64,000 bases of DNA from Mucilaginibacter sp. OK098 (GCF_900142915.1 NZ_FRCM01000009.1:186001-250000), one strand, 5' to 3'; shown: positions 16,819 to 26,893, counted from the first letter of the stretch. Notes: generated by a model not told the origin, from the letters alone. A program made the numbers and translations.

Positions 16819-18144
16819 TTACTTCGGCATTCTCCGCATCATGTTAGCCATGGCTGCGGGATTGCTCATCTGCTTCATCACCTTACGCATATCTTCAAAC
16901 TGTTTTATCAGGCGGTTTACTTCGGTAAGGTTAGTGCCTGAGCCTTGTGCTATCCGGTTACGGCGGCTTTGGTTAATACTGTCGGGATTGCCTTTCTCGT
17001 ATGGCGTCATTGATTGGATAATGGCCTCAATGGCTTTGAAGGCATTATCATCCACCTCAACATCCTTCATCATTTTGCCAACGCCGGGGATCATGCCCAT
17101 CAGGTCTTTCATGTTACCCATTTTCTTGATCTGCTGGATCTGGCTGAAAAAGTCGTTAAAGTCGAACTTGTTTTTGCGGATCTTCTTCTGAAGCTCGGCA
17201 GCCTCCTTTTCATCAAACTGCTGTTGCGCGCGTTCAACCAATGAGATCACGTCACCCATGCCCAGGATCCTGGATGCCATACGATCAGGGTGGAAAACGT
17301 CAAGCGCTTCCATCTTTTCGCCGGTACCAATAAATTTGATCGGCTTATTAACCACCGATTTTATGGAAAGGGCCGCACCACCGCGGGTATCGCCATCAAG
17401 TTTGGTTAATACAACGCCTGTAAAATCCAGGCGATCATTAAATACCTTAGCAGTATTTACAGCATCCTGGCCAGTCATGGAATCAACCACAAACAAAATT
17501 TCCTGTGGCTTAACGGCAGCTTTTACATTTTCAATCTCCACCATCATGGCCTCGTCAATTGACAAGCGACCAGCGGTATCAATTATCACCACATTACTGC
17601 CGTTTTGTTTTGCTAACGCGATACCTTCACGGGCAATAGCAATCGGATCTTTTGACTCCAGGTTAGCATAAACCGGTACATCAATCTGCTGGCCTAAAAC
17701 CTGCAGCTGCTCAATAGCCGCCGGACGGTAAACGTCATCGGCAACCAGTAATACTTTTTTGTTTTTGCTGGTTTTTAAGTAATGGGCCAGCTTGCCTGTA
17801 AACGTGGTTTTACCAGCGCCGTTTAAACCGGCAATTAATATAATGGTAGGGTTAGCTGTAAGATTAAGTTCTGCCGTGCTGCCACCCATCAGCTCGGTAA
17901 GCTCATCGTTCATGATCTTGGTGAGCAACTGGCCGGGAGAAATTGAGGTCAATACATTTTGACCGATGGCTTTTTGTCTTACTTCATCAGTAAAGGTTTT
18001 AGCCGTTTTATAGTTAACGTCAGCATCCAGAAGGGCCTTGCGGATCTCCTTCATGGTTTCGGCAACGTTTATTTCAGTTATAGTTCCCTGTCCTTTTAAT
18101 ACTTTAAAGGCTCTGTCGAGTTTATCCGAAAGATTTTCAAACAT
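16819..18144 (-). CDS. ffh: Signal recognition particle GTPase Ffh
   Basis: The 441-residue SRP54 protein binds signal sequences of nascent membrane proteins. It has the N-domain, then the G-domain with P-loop GLNGAGKTTFTGKLA, DDVYRPAA, DTAGRL and TKLDGDTRGG, and a methionine-rich M-domain ending in MRKVMKQMSN...MANMMRRMPK, which binds 4.5S RNA and signal peptides. Length is normal. It is convergent with DUF1501 and stands alone, with a repeat-like stretch of TTCCGAAATC units just beyond its stop. Confidence 0.95.
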   Translation of the reverse strand: MFENLSDKLDRAFKVLKGQGTITEINVAETMKEIRKALLDADVNYKTAKTFTDEVRQKAIGQNVLTSISPGQLLTKIMNDELTELMGGSTAELNLTANPTIILIAGLNGAGKTTFTGKLAHYLKTSKNKKVLLVADDVYRPAAIEQLQVLGQQIDVPVYANLESKDPIAIAREGIALAKQNGSNVVIIDTAGRLSIDEAMMVEIENVKAAVKPQEILFVVDSMTGQDAVNTAKVFNDRLDFTGVVLTKLDGDTRGGAALSIKSVVNKPIKFIGTGEKMEALDVFHPDRMASRILGMGDVISLVERAQQQFDEKEAAELQKKIRKNKFDFNDFFSQIQQIKKMGNMKDLMGMIPGVGKMMKDVEVDDNAFKAIEAIIQSMTPYEKGNPDSINQSRRNRIAQGSGTNLTEVNRLIKQFEDMRKVMKQMSNPAAMANMMRRMPK

Positions 18145-18310
18145 TATACTTATCTAATTTTGAGGATACAAAGGTAGGATTTTGAAACAAATTGGATGAA
18201 TGAAAAATCAGAATCAAATGGTAAGAAACAAGATCCGGAAAAAAGTGGCAGAAACTTACCGATAAGCACTTTTATTATCCTGATTCCTGAGCTTTGTGTT
18301 TGAATTCCCG

Positions 18311-18970
18311 TTAATAATAAACTAGTACTTCCTCTTTGCTTTTTCTTTTTATATCAGGCACCATAACGTCAGTAGCGGGGTAACCAACCGGGATCAATAA
18401 AAACGGCTTTTCATTTTCAGGCCGGTTTAATACTTTTATTAGAAAATTCATGGGGCTTGGGGTATGCGTTAAAGCAACCAGACCGCATTGATGGATAGCC
18501 TGGAGCAAGTAACCGCAAGCCAACCCTACCGACTCAGTTGTGTAATAGTTGTTTTTCTTTTTACCGTTAACCAAATCATACGATTTTTTAAATACGATGA
18601 TCAAAGCAGGGGCATCTTCTAAAAAAGGTTTGTGCCAGTCGGTTCCTAAATAGCTCAGATCATCCAGCCATTCCTGCGGCATGCGGCCATGATAATTGGT
18701 ATACTCCTCCTTTTCAGCCTCAACCCTTATCTTTGATTTCAATTCGGGGTTGATGACTATGCAAAACGTCCAGGGTTGTTTATTTGCACCCGATGGAGCA
18801 GTTGAAGCAGCCATTACCAGGTTTTCTATAACCTCAACCGAAACCGGCTCGGTCGAAAACTCACGAACCGTTCTTCTGCTCTCCATAAAGTGATAATGCT
18901 TTATGCTTTCCTTCAACAACTCTTCGCCCTTCAAAAGCGGGCGGTTATAGGGTATAAATTTAGCTTTCAT
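18311..18970 (-). CDS. Nitroreductase family oxidoreductase
   Basis: The 219-residue protein has the FMN-binding nitroreductase fold: SRRTVREFSTEPV near residue 32 (phosphate-binding Arg residues), AASTAPSGANKQPW near 55, and GLACGYLLQAIHQCGLVALTHTPSPMNFL near 150. Such enzymes reduce nitro, quinone or related groups with NAD(P)H. The sequence resembles the subgroup close to iodotyrosine deiodinase, but the substrate cannot be told. No signal peptide; apparently monocistronic. Confidence 0.85.
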   Translation of the reverse strand: MKAKFIPYNRPLLKGEELLKESIKHYHFMESRRTVREFSTEPVSVEVIENLVMAASTAPSGANKQPWTFCIVINPELKSKIRVEAEKEEYTNYHGRMPQEWLDDLSYLGTDWHKPFLEDAPALIIVFKKSYDLVNGKKKNNYYTTESVGLACGYLLQAIHQCGLVALTHTPSPMNFLIKVLNRPENEKPFLLIPVGYPATDVMVPDIKRKSKEEVLVYY

Positions 18971-19202
18971 ATAATCAGTACTGTACGTTTTATTAATTTA
19001 CAAACTCTAACATTAGAGCTGACCCTGGTTCTGCCGCATACCTTTTTGAGGGATTTAAAATAATTTCCATCCCGTTTTTCCAACTTGTTGCAAGTTAATA
19101 ATTCCTTATATGCTGTGCCTTTTTTTGTCTCAGCAGATGATCCACAATGCTATTAAGTTAAGAGAATGTGGTCTATAACTAGCCACATAACTTCGTCTAA
19201 TA

Positions 19203-19287
19203 GCCCCACCTAAATCCTCCCCGGTAGGGAGGACTTAAAAAAGTGCGAAGCTAAAGTCTCCCCTACCGGGGGAGATTTAGAGGGGGC
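19203..19287. repeat. Family-2 palindromic element, copy 3
   Basis: The left arm GCCCCACCTAAATCCTCCCC and the right arm, which ends in GGGGGAGATTTAGAGGGGGC, are imperfect inverted repeats around a short loop. It is a divergent member of the family seen at the DUF1800/DUF1501 junctions. Confidence 0.75.
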
Positions 19288-19338
19288 AACCAGGCTTTGG
19301 GAGTGAATCGCGTTTGTGTTTCCCCTTAATTTAATAGC

Positions 19339-19373
19339 ATTGAAATGCCTCCTGCGGAGACATTCAATTTTTT
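19339..19373 (+). terminator. Hairpin with T-run, orphan terminator-like
   Basis: ATTGAA at 19339-19344 pairs with TTCAAT at 19363-19368, and CTCC-type bases inside pair with GGAG, followed by TTTTTT. On the plus strand no protein gene lies upstream; the nearest is on the minus strand. It may end a small transcript, act as an attenuator before the DUF3078 gene, or be another repeat. Confidence 0.4.
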
Positions 19374-19497
19374 ATCATCTGTCATTATAACATTATTACC
19401 GATATTATAATAAATTTGCCACTTAACTGTTAATGCCTGTAAGTGAAAGCACTTTATACCTTTCTCTTTAAGCTTTTAGCCCAAATACGCTTTTATT

Positions 19498-20508
19498 ATG
19501 TTTAAAACCGGTACCCCGCTGTTTTTCTTATTTTTATTTGGTATTGCCATTTCGGCTAAAGCACAAAAAAACGATTCTTTAAAAGTTGACACCAACCAGT
19601 TAAATAAATACCGCATTGAACCGGGCAAAAATGCGCTGCCATTTCGCTTTATACCCATCCAGATCCACCAGGAACAGATCCCGGTAACTATGCTTGATTA
19701 CCGTGTAAGCTACTGGCATAAGGCCATACTGTTCGGCCTTAACTTTAGCCAGTCGGCATTCAGCAATAATTACAGCGCAGGTGGTATCAGCGCTATTGCC
19801 CTGGGTGGAAACTTTGATTATAAGGTTGAATATAACAAATCTCCCTTCGATTTTACATCAGACCTGAACCTGATTTACGGCATCTCAAAAAATAAAGGCC
19901 AGGGAAAGCGTAAAACTAACGACCGGATCTTTTGGGATAATAAAATAGCCTCGCAAATGTCAAAGCACTGGTTCTTTTTCGGATCGCTAACCTTCGAGTC
20001 TCAGTTTGACAAGGGTTTTAATTATGCCAATCCTGATGGCAGCGTGGCACAGAATCCTTACTTGATCTCCAATTTTATGTCGCCGGGGTATTTAACAGAA
20101 TCGGTAGGTTTTGAATATAAGCCCGTAAAATATTTCGACCTTAGGCTTGGTACCGGTACTGCCCGCCAAACCTTTGTTTTAGATACCACCATTCATAACA
20201 ACCAGCCCAGCAATTACGGTGTGCCAGTAGGTCATAGAGTTTACAACGAACTGGCCTTCCAGGTAGTTGCCACCCTTGATAAGGACCTTTCAAAAACTGT
20301 GCACATAAACGCCCGCTATGCCCTGTTTGTGCCCTACCAGCAGGCCCTGGCCTATACCAGCCACCGTGTAGACATGGTGCTAACTTCAAAAGTGAGCCGC
20401 CTGATTGCCTTTACCCTTAACGGAACCTTCCTGTACGACAAAAACACCTCTTCAAGCGTACAAGGAACGGAGGGATTGGCTTTAGGAGTGGTGTATAAGT
20501 TTCCTTAA
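19498..20508 (+). CDS. DUF3078-like outer-membrane beta-barrel protein
   Basis: The 336-residue protein has a signal peptide (LFLFGIAISAKAQ). The pattern WHKAILFGLNFSQSAFSNNYSAGG near residue 75 is the DUF3078 hallmark, followed by alternating beta-strands and an aromatic C-terminus (VVYKFP) typical of outer-membrane barrels. The likely location is the outer membrane; no function is known for the family. Neighbours give no clue. Confidence 0.75.
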   Translation: MFKTGTPLFFLFLFGIAISAKAQKNDSLKVDTNQLNKYRIEPGKNALPFRFIPIQIHQEQIPVTMLDYRVSYWHKAILFGLNFSQSAFSNNYSAGGISAIALGGNFDYKVEYNKSPFDFTSDLNLIYGISKNKGQGKRKTNDRIFWDNKIASQMSKHWFFFGSLTFESQFDKGFNYANPDGSVAQNPYLISNFMSPGYLTESVGFEYKPVKYFDLRLGTGTARQTFVLDTTIHNNQPSNYGVPVGHRVYNELAFQVVATLDKDLSKTVHINARYALFVPYQQALAYTSHRVDMVLTSKVSRLIAFTLNGTFLYDKNTSSSVQGTEGLALGVVYKFP

Positions 20509-20598
20509 ACTGGTAGTATAGTTTCATTATTTCACTTCATTACGGAAAGCACTTGCGATGCCGGCAAATAGGGTGCAAAAAGTTTCTTCATTAAATTG

Positions 20599-21189
20599 CT
20601 AAAGAAAATCATCGTTTTTTTTTAAAGCGTTAATAACCTCGTCGGTGTTCAAAACGGTTGCAAATTCATCATTTAGCATTGCCAAAGCGGTTAAATGGAT
20701 GGTTTCCGCATCGTAATGTTCGCCCTTGATCCCTGTTTTTGCAAAGGCAGCGGTAGCATCGGCTACTACAAACGTGTTGTATCCAAAATTGCCGGCCATC
20801 CTGGCTGTGGTTGATACGCAATGTTCAGTTGTAAGGCCCACTATAACTACGGTATCAATGTTTGCGGCATCCAGTTGCTGTTGCAGATCGGTGCCGATAA
20901 AAGAGCTGTTTACCGATTTTTTTATCACCGGCTCTCCGGGTAAAGGTTTTACAATTTCTTTGTGGGCATTGCCGGGGTTGCTTTCTGCCAGTAAGGAGTT
21001 GGGATTGGTTGAGCAATGCTGAATGTGAAACAGCGGCAGGTTGTTTGCCCGCCAGTGGTTGAGCAGTTTGCGTGCGTTTGCTTCTGCATCGGGATTATTG
21101 CGTTCGCCGCCCCAGTACGGGATGTTATCAAAACCCTGCTGTATATCAACTAATATCAGCGCCGGGTTGGTGTTTTCTAATGTTTTCAT
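20599..21189 (-). CDS. Isochorismatase-family cysteine hydrolase
   Basis: The 196-residue alpha/beta hydrolase of the isochorismatase superfamily has the catalytic Asp in LILVDIQQGFD (near residue 18), Lys in VIKKSVNSSF (near 94) and Cys in GLTTEHCVSTTAR (near 127), with the cis-peptide region just before. Members hydrolyse nicotinamide, isochorismate or other amides; the substrate here is not determined. No signal peptide. Monocistronic. Confidence 0.85.
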   Translation of the reverse strand: MKTLENTNPALILVDIQQGFDNIPYWGGERNNPDAEANARKLLNHWRANNLPLFHIQHCSTNPNSLLAESNPGNAHKEIVKPLPGEPVIKKSVNSSFIGTDLQQQLDAANIDTVVIVGLTTEHCVSTTARMAGNFGYNTFVVADATAAFAKTGIKGEHYDAETIHLTALAMLNDEFATVLNTDEVINALKKNDDFL

Positions 21190-21286
21190 ACCTCAAAATT
21201 GCAGCTTTAGAAGGGCTGGAATTTTGCTGTGAGGCTTTATTTGTTTGTTTAATAGCAGATGTTAACGGATTAAAAATGATATTAAC

Positions 21287-21381
21287 GTAGAGACGCAATA
21301 CTTTGCGTCTCTGAATCAAATAACCAGGAGTGCATTTATTGATTATTTGTATACTTGAGACGCAAAGTATTGCGTCTCTAC
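21287..21381. repeat. Family-3 perfect inverted repeat (GTAGAGACGCAATAC type)
   Basis: The arms GTAGAGACGCAATACTTTGC... (21287-21311) and its exact 25-base reverse complement (21357-21381) enclose a 45-base AT-rich loop. It lies between the isochorismatase and AraC genes. A related direct-repeat pair is at 32101-32208. Confidence 0.85.
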
Positions 21382-21430
21382 ATTTAAAAATCTTTCAAAT
21401 AATATATTGTTAAATGCATTTATCTACTTT

Positions 21431-22285
21431 TCATAACACCAGCTCGCTCCTTGCACTCTTTGGCGATGCGCCAAACCTTTGCTTATAAACTTTTGAAAAA
21501 TGCGAGATATTTTCGAACCCGCTGCTATAAGCCACTAACGATACCGGATCATTCGAAGTCTTTAACTGATACTCGGCATATTCCAGCCTGCGGTTTATCT
21601 GCCATTTTACCGGCGTGGTATTAAAACGTTCGGTAAACTCCTTTTTAAAAGCGCTTACACTTCGCCCCGTAAGCTTAGCCATATCAGGGATTGAAAGCTG
21701 CCTGTTAAAATTAGTTTCCATAAAGTAAGCAAGGTCAACCTTTTTATCGCTAACCAGGTCTTTCAAAAATGAAACAAAAGTTTTTGATCCATCGCCAGCC
21801 AGGATCTGCAATAATACCTGGTGGGCCACAAATTTCACAATGCACCTGGAATACTCCTGCTGGTGTAAAATATGCTGTATAGCCTGAGTTATGTTAGCTT
21901 TTATAAACTCAGAGGTTTTAAAGGTGAATGGCGGCAGGTCGGCATTCAGTTTTTCCTGCTTAAACTCCGGAACATGGCTCTCCAAAAAGTAATCTACAAA
22001 CTCGTTTTCCATAAAAATAAGCAGGCTGGTATAATCGTCCGACGGAAACAACTGGTAATTACCCCGTCTCCTGAATTGGATATCTCCGGCCATAAGGTGT
22101 TGCACATAGCTGCCATACCTAACATCAATTGAGCCTGTCAAAATTACCTCGAGGCAATGCGCAGTTTGCAGGGTATCATCGCATCTGAAGGGTCGCTTTT
22201 TATCAATGACAAAGCCATACATATCTGACAATCGTAACCTGATATGCGCATGGTGATCAAGCAGGTCTTTAGGAATTTGTATCAT
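21431..22285 (-). CDS. AraC-family transcriptional regulator
   Basis: The 284-residue protein has the regulatory domain in its first 180 residues (cupin-like, VKFVAHQVLLQIL helix) and two helix-turn-helix motifs at the C-terminus: SIPDMAKLTGRSVSAFKKEF and DPVSLVAYSSGFENISHFSK. It is divergent from the amidohydrolase operon at 22440 with a 154-base shared promoter region, so it may control that operon, but this is inference; no operator is evident. Confidence 0.85.
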   Translation of the reverse strand: MIQIPKDLLDHHAHIRLRLSDMYGFVIDKKRPFRCDDTLQTAHCLEVILTGSIDVRYGSYVQHLMAGDIQFRRRGNYQLFPSDDYTSLLIFMENEFVDYFLESHVPEFKQEKLNADLPPFTFKTSEFIKANITQAIQHILHQQEYSRCIVKFVAHQVLLQILAGDGSKTFVSFLKDLVSDKKVDLAYFMETNFNRQLSIPDMAKLTGRSVSAFKKEFTERFNTTPVKWQINRRLEYAEYQLKTSNDPVSLVAYSSGFENISHFSKVYKQRFGASPKSARSELVL

Positions 22286-22439
22286 CTTAAAAGATTAAGT
22301 TCCACTAAGCTACATTTTGTAATGCTGTCTTTTTAACTTTTTGATGAATTGTAACAAATCCATGATAAAAACCACCGCTACTTAGTGTATGGGCTATTTT
22401 TAATATATTAGGGACAACTAACTGACAAAATTAATTCAA

Positions 22440-25400
22440 ATGAAAAAACTTTTACTTTTTGGCTGCGTTATGCTGTTTGCCCTGCTAACAAGGGCGCAGC
22501 AAACATTCCCGGTAAACGGCGCCTGGGATATCCGCCCCGGCCAGTACGCCTTCACCAATGCCAGCATTGTTGTAAGTGCCGATCAAACCATTACCAACGG
22601 TGTTTTGCTGGTTAAAGACCGGCAGATAGAAGCCGTTGGCGCTGACGTTAAGATCCCCAAAGGTTATGTTACAGTTGATTTGAAAGGGAAATATATTTAT
22701 CCCGGTCTTATTGATGCGTATACCACCTATGGCATTCCCGAAGCGTCAAGACAGGCATTTGCACAGGGTGGCTTTGGCAGGGTAGCCGTACCGGTATCAA
22801 CCAAACCGGGCGCTTACGGCTGGAATGAATCTATCAAGCCCGAGATGAACGTTAAGGCGGTATTTCATGGCGATGCCTCAAAAGCCGAGGATTATAAAAA
22901 GAACGGCTTCGGAGCGGTACACACATTGATCCACGATGGTATTGCACGCGGTACATCGGCAGTAGTTTCTTTAGGCGATGAACGCGATAACTTTGTAATG
23001 CTTAATGGCGAAGCTGCTGCCAATTACTCATTCAGTAAGGGTACTGCGGCAACTAATTATCCATCATCATTAATGGGAAGCATTGCGCTGCTGCGTCAAA
23101 CCTATTACGATGCCCAATGGTATAAAAATCAGAAAGAGGAATATAATATCTCGCTTGATGAGTTTAACCGCACGCAGGCTATCCCGCAAATTTTTGAAGT
23201 GTCAGACCCGCTGAGCGTTTTGCGCGCCAATAAAATAGGTAAGGAGTTTGGCAAACAATATATTTTTAAAACCGACGGACAGGAGTACCGCCGCATTGAC
23301 GCCATGAAGGCTACAGGCGGTAGCTTTATTATTCCGCTTACCTTCCCCGAGGCATTTGATGTGGAAGACCCGCTTGATGCCCGCAATGTAAGCTATACCC
23401 AAATGAAAGATTGGGAGCTGGCCCCAACCAATCCCGCTGTTTTGGAAAAGGCAGGGATAAAGTTTGCCATCACCTCGTACGGGTTAACCAATGCACGTGA
23501 TTTTTGGACAAATCTGCGCACCGCCATTGATAACGGCTTGAGCGAAAAACAGGCTTTAATTTCCCTTACAACCGCACCTGCCGAAATGCTTGGCGTGGCT
23601 GATAAGGTTGGTACACTTGCCAAAGGTAAAATGGCCAACTTTATTATCACATCAGATGATCTGTTTAAAAAAGACAATGTAATTTATGAGAACTGGATAG
23701 AAGGCCACCAGTATGTGGTTAGCCGCATGAATGTAACCGACCTGCGTGGTAACTATAACTTCGCCAGCGATGCTTTACCGGGTGTGATCCTCAAAATAAG
23801 CGGCACACCAGGCGCTTATGATGTTAACCTGGAACGTAATACCGCCGACAGCACCCATGCAAAAGGAACCATTACCCGCACCGGCGATATGGTAAGCATC
23901 TATTTCGATCTTAAAAACAAACCAAGCGGCAACGTAAGGCTGAACGGTTATATCACCAAAACCTCTCCCTTAACCTTTAACGGCAGTGGGATCTTGCCTG
24001 ATGGATCAGAAATGAAATGGTCTGCCACTTATACCGGCCCCGCATCTGCAGAAAAAGCAAAACCTGAGTCGGCTAAACAACCAATTAATGATGGCCCTGT
24101 AATTTATCCGTTTGTAGCCTACGGCAATACCGAGTTGCCAAAAGCTGAAAGCGTATTGTTTAAAAACGCTACCGTTTGGACAAGCGACAAAGACGGCATC
24201 CTGCAAAATACTGATGTGTTGATTGAAAATGGCAAGATAAAGGCTATAGGCAAGGGCATAGCTCCGGGCAGCGCCAAAGTTATTGACGCTACTGGTAAAC
24301 ACCTGTCGCCGGGTATTGTTGATGAGCACTCGCACATTGCAGGCAGCGGCAGCATAAACGAAGGCACGCAGGCTGTTAGCGCCGAGGTGAGGATAGCTGA
24401 CATTTTAAATTCGGAAGACATAAATATTTATCGCCAGCTGGCGGGTGGGGTTACCACATCGCACATTCTGCATGGCTCGGCTAACCCAATTGGCGGCCAA
24501 ACCCAGCTGATAAAACACCGCTGGGGTGTATTGCCCGATGAAATGAAGGTTGAAGGCGCAGACGGTTTTATAAAATTCGCTCTTGGCGAAAACGTTAAAG
24601 GCAGCAATAACGGTGCTGTAATCGGAGCTGCCCGTTTCCCGCAAACCCGCATGGGTGTTGAGGAGGTTTATATTGATGAATTTACCCGCGCTAAAGAATA
24701 CAAGGCTGCACGTGCTGTAAAAGGCAGCAATGTGCGCCGCGATATTGAACTGGATGCCATTGTTGAGATATTGGATGGCAAACGTTTTATCACCTGTCAC
24801 TCTTATGTACAATCGGAAATAAATATGCTGATGCATGTTGCCGATTCAATGGGCTTTAAAATAAACACCTTTACTCACATTTTGGAAGGCTACAAAATGG
24901 CCGATAAAATGAAAGCGCATAATATTGCAGGTTCAACTTTCTCCGACTGGTGGGCTTACAAAAATGAGGTTGCCGAGGCTATCCCGTATAATGGTAAGCT
25001 GATGCATGATGTTGGAGTGTTAACTGCCTTTAATTCGGATGATGAAGAGATGGCCCGCCGCCTTAACCAGGAAGCTGCTAAATCTGTTGCCTATGGGCAC
25101 ATGAGCGAAGAAGAAGCCTTAAAACTGGTTACCATTAACCCGGCAACCATGCTGCATGTTGAAAAACATATCGGCAGTATAAAAGTAGGCAAGGATGCCG
25201 ATTTAGTGCTATGGTCTGCTGATCCGCTTTCTATTTACGCAGTTGCTGAGAAAACCTATGTTGACGGCATCCCTTACTGGGATATTGACAAGGATGCGGC
25301 CAATCAAAAAACAATGAAGACCGACGAAGCAAGGATCATCCAAAAAATGATTGCCGCTAAAAACAAAGGAGCGGTAACACAACGCCCGGCAGGCAGGCGT

Positions 25401-25481
25401 CCGCGTAATAATGAGGCTGACGAAGATGATGAGTTTGTATCAGGGGATGGCGTAGGACAAAGTAATTCAAACGGAAAATAA
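22440..25481 (+). CDS. Secreted double-domain amidohydrolase
   Basis: The 1013-residue protein has a signal peptide (MKKLLLFGCVMLFALLTRAQ). The C-terminal amidohydrolase domain (about 560-970) keeps the metal site: His630 and His632 in DEHSH, His787 in TCHSY, His813 in FTHILEG and Asp867 in FNSDDEE. The N-terminal domain (about 30-440) has the same layout, but its HxH site reads D92-A-Y-T-T, so it cannot bind metal in the usual way. A beta domain lies between them. The acidic, Arg-rich tail is low-complexity. It acts in the periplasm or outside, probably on an amide or cyclic amide, not identified. First gene of a pair with the next. Confidence 0.82.
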   Translation: MKKLLLFGCVMLFALLTRAQQTFPVNGAWDIRPGQYAFTNASIVVSADQTITNGVLLVKDRQIEAVGADVKIPKGYVTVDLKGKYIYPGLIDAYTTYGIPEASRQAFAQGGFGRVAVPVSTKPGAYGWNESIKPEMNVKAVFHGDASKAEDYKKNGFGAVHTLIHDGIARGTSAVVSLGDERDNFVMLNGEAAANYSFSKGTAATNYPSSLMGSIALLRQTYYDAQWYKNQKEEYNISLDEFNRTQAIPQIFEVSDPLSVLRANKIGKEFGKQYIFKTDGQEYRRIDAMKATGGSFIIPLTFPEAFDVEDPLDARNVSYTQMKDWELAPTNPAVLEKAGIKFAITSYGLTNARDFWTNLRTAIDNGLSEKQALISLTTAPAEMLGVADKVGTLAKGKMANFIITSDDLFKKDNVIYENWIEGHQYVVSRMNVTDLRGNYNFASDALPGVILKISGTPGAYDVNLERNTADSTHAKGTITRTGDMVSIYFDLKNKPSGNVRLNGYITKTSPLTFNGSGILPDGSEMKWSATYTGPASAEKAKPESAKQPINDGPVIYPFVAYGNTELPKAESVLFKNATVWTSDKDGILQNTDVLIENGKIKAIGKGIAPGSAKVIDATGKHLSPGIVDEHSHIAGSGSINEGTQAVSAEVRIADILNSEDINIYRQLAGGVTTSHILHGSANPIGGQTQLIKHRWGVLPDEMKVEGADGFIKFALGENVKGSNNGAVIGAARFPQTRMGVEEVYIDEFTRAKEYKAARAVKGSNVRRDIELDAIVEILDGKRFITCHSYVQSEINMLMHVADSMGFKINTFTHILEGYKMADKMKAHNIAGSTFSDWWAYKNEVAEAIPYNGKLMHDVGVLTAFNSDDEEMARRLNQEAAKSVAYGHMSEEEALKLVTINPATMLHVEKHIGSIKVGKDADLVLWSADPLSIYAVAEKTYVDGIPYWDIDKDAANQKTMKTDEARIIQKMIAAKNKGAVTQRPAGRRPRNNEADEDDEFVSGDGVGQSNSNGK

Positions 25482-25558
25482 TTAACAGATGTGCGGATGT
25501 GCAGATATGAAAATGTGCGGATGCTATATCTGGTTAACTAATTAAAGAGGCATAAAAA

Positions 25559-26875
25559 ATGAACAAGATATTTTTAATTTTTGGAGGATTATTGCTAAGC
25601 ACTATCCTTGCAAACGGCCAGGCAACTATATCGCCTGCCAAGGCACAATCAAAACCGGTTATTATAAAAGGCGGTACTATCCATGTGGGTAACGGGCAGG
25701 TGATCAATAATGGCTATGTAGCTTTTGATAAAGGCAAAATAACTGCCATTGGCGAAGGCGCTGCAGCCAATACCGCAGGCGCCGATGTTATTGACGCTAC
25801 CGGCAAACAGATCTACCCGGGCTTTATTTGCCCCATAACCACTCTGGGCCTTATTGAAATAGGTGAAGGTGCCCGCGGTACGGTAGATGATGAAGAAACA
25901 GGCGACCTGAACCCTAACGTGCGCTCAATTGTAGCTTATAATACCGACTCGAAGGTGATCCCAACGGTACGCTCAAACGGGATCCTGCTTGCTCAGCCAA
26001 CACCAAATGGAGGCACCATTTCAGGACAATCGTCAGTTGTGCAACTTGATGCCTGGAACTGGCAGGATGCTGCATATAAAACAGATATAGGCATTCATTT
26101 AACATGGCCGGTTGCAAGGGTGCAGAACCGCAGAAGAGGCGTTCCAACTCCGGGCGTTCCGCAGGAATCTCCGGCAGAAAAAGCTCAAAAAGCCATTGAC
26201 GAAATAGAAAACCTGTTTAATGAAGCTAAAGCCTATGCTGATATTGCAAAACCAGAGGTGACTAACATTCGCCTGGAGGCAATGAAGGGATTGTTTAACG
26301 GCGCCAAAAAACTATTTGTCAATGCCGATGGCGCCAAAGAAATAGTACAGGCGGTAAACTTTGGTAAAAAAATGGGCATCCAGGTGGTAATTGTTGGCGG
26401 CAACGAATCATACCTTGTTACTGAGGTATTGAAAGACAACAATATACCTGTGATATTAAAGGAAACGCAAAGGCTTCCTGATAAAGATGAGGACGATGTT
26501 TACCTGCCGTATAAGCTGCCTAAAATGCTGCAGGATGCCGGCGTATTATACGGCTTAACCGGCATAGGTTTCTGGCGTCAGCGCAACCTGCCATTTGAAG
26601 CTGGTGAAGCGGTTGGCTATGGCTTAACAAAAGAGCAGGCTATCTCTATGATCACCATTAACAATGCAAAGATCCTGGGTATTGATAAAACCACCGGAAC
26701 GCTTGAAGTTGGTAAAGATGCAAACCTGTTTATCTCTAAGGGTGATGCGCTGGATATGATCAGCATTGATGTTGACAACGCATTTATACAAGGCAGGAAT
26801 ATTAATTTGGATAACCTGCATAAACAGCTATACAGGAAGTTTGCAGATAAGTATGGCGTAAAGGCCGATTTGTAA
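25559..26875 (+). CDS. Secreted amidohydrolase-like protein lacking metal ligands
   Basis: The 438-residue protein has a signal peptide (LLLSTILANGQ) and an amidohydrolase-type composite fold: VIKGGTIHVGNGQVINNG at the front and AISMITINNAKILGIDKTTGTLEVGKDANLFISKG at the end. The metal motif after YPG reads F-I-C91-P-I93-T-T95 where D-x-H-x-H is expected, so both histidines are gone. It resembles the degenerate N-terminal domain of the preceding protein and may pair with it. AAAGAGG lies about 14 bases before the ATG. The 77-base gap has GATGTGCGGATGTGC-type repeats. Confidence 0.8.
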   Translation: MNKIFLIFGGLLLSTILANGQATISPAKAQSKPVIIKGGTIHVGNGQVINNGYVAFDKGKITAIGEGAAANTAGADVIDATGKQIYPGFICPITTLGLIEIGEGARGTVDDEETGDLNPNVRSIVAYNTDSKVIPTVRSNGILLAQPTPNGGTISGQSSVVQLDAWNWQDAAYKTDIGIHLTWPVARVQNRRRGVPTPGVPQESPAEKAQKAIDEIENLFNEAKAYADIAKPEVTNIRLEAMKGLFNGAKKLFVNADGAKEIVQAVNFGKKMGIQVVIVGGNESYLVTEVLKDNNIPVILKETQRLPDKDEDDVYLPYKLPKMLQDAGVLYGLTGIGFWRQRNLPFEAGEAVGYGLTKEQAISMITINNAKILGIDKTTGTLEVGKDANLFISKGDALDMISIDVDNAFIQGRNINLDNLHKQLYRKFADKYGVKADL

Positions 26876-26893
26876 CCGCTTTTATAGATCATA

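Larger units (their letters stand above)
18971..19497. other. Long intergenic region
   Basis: 527 bases without a protein gene. It holds a family-2 palindrome (19203-19287), a hairpin followed by a T-run (19339-19373), and otherwise AT-rich sequence with no supported ORF. TTTG at about 19412 and TACCTTTC near 19458 are weak promoter-like sites for the DUF3078 gene. Confidence 0.5.
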
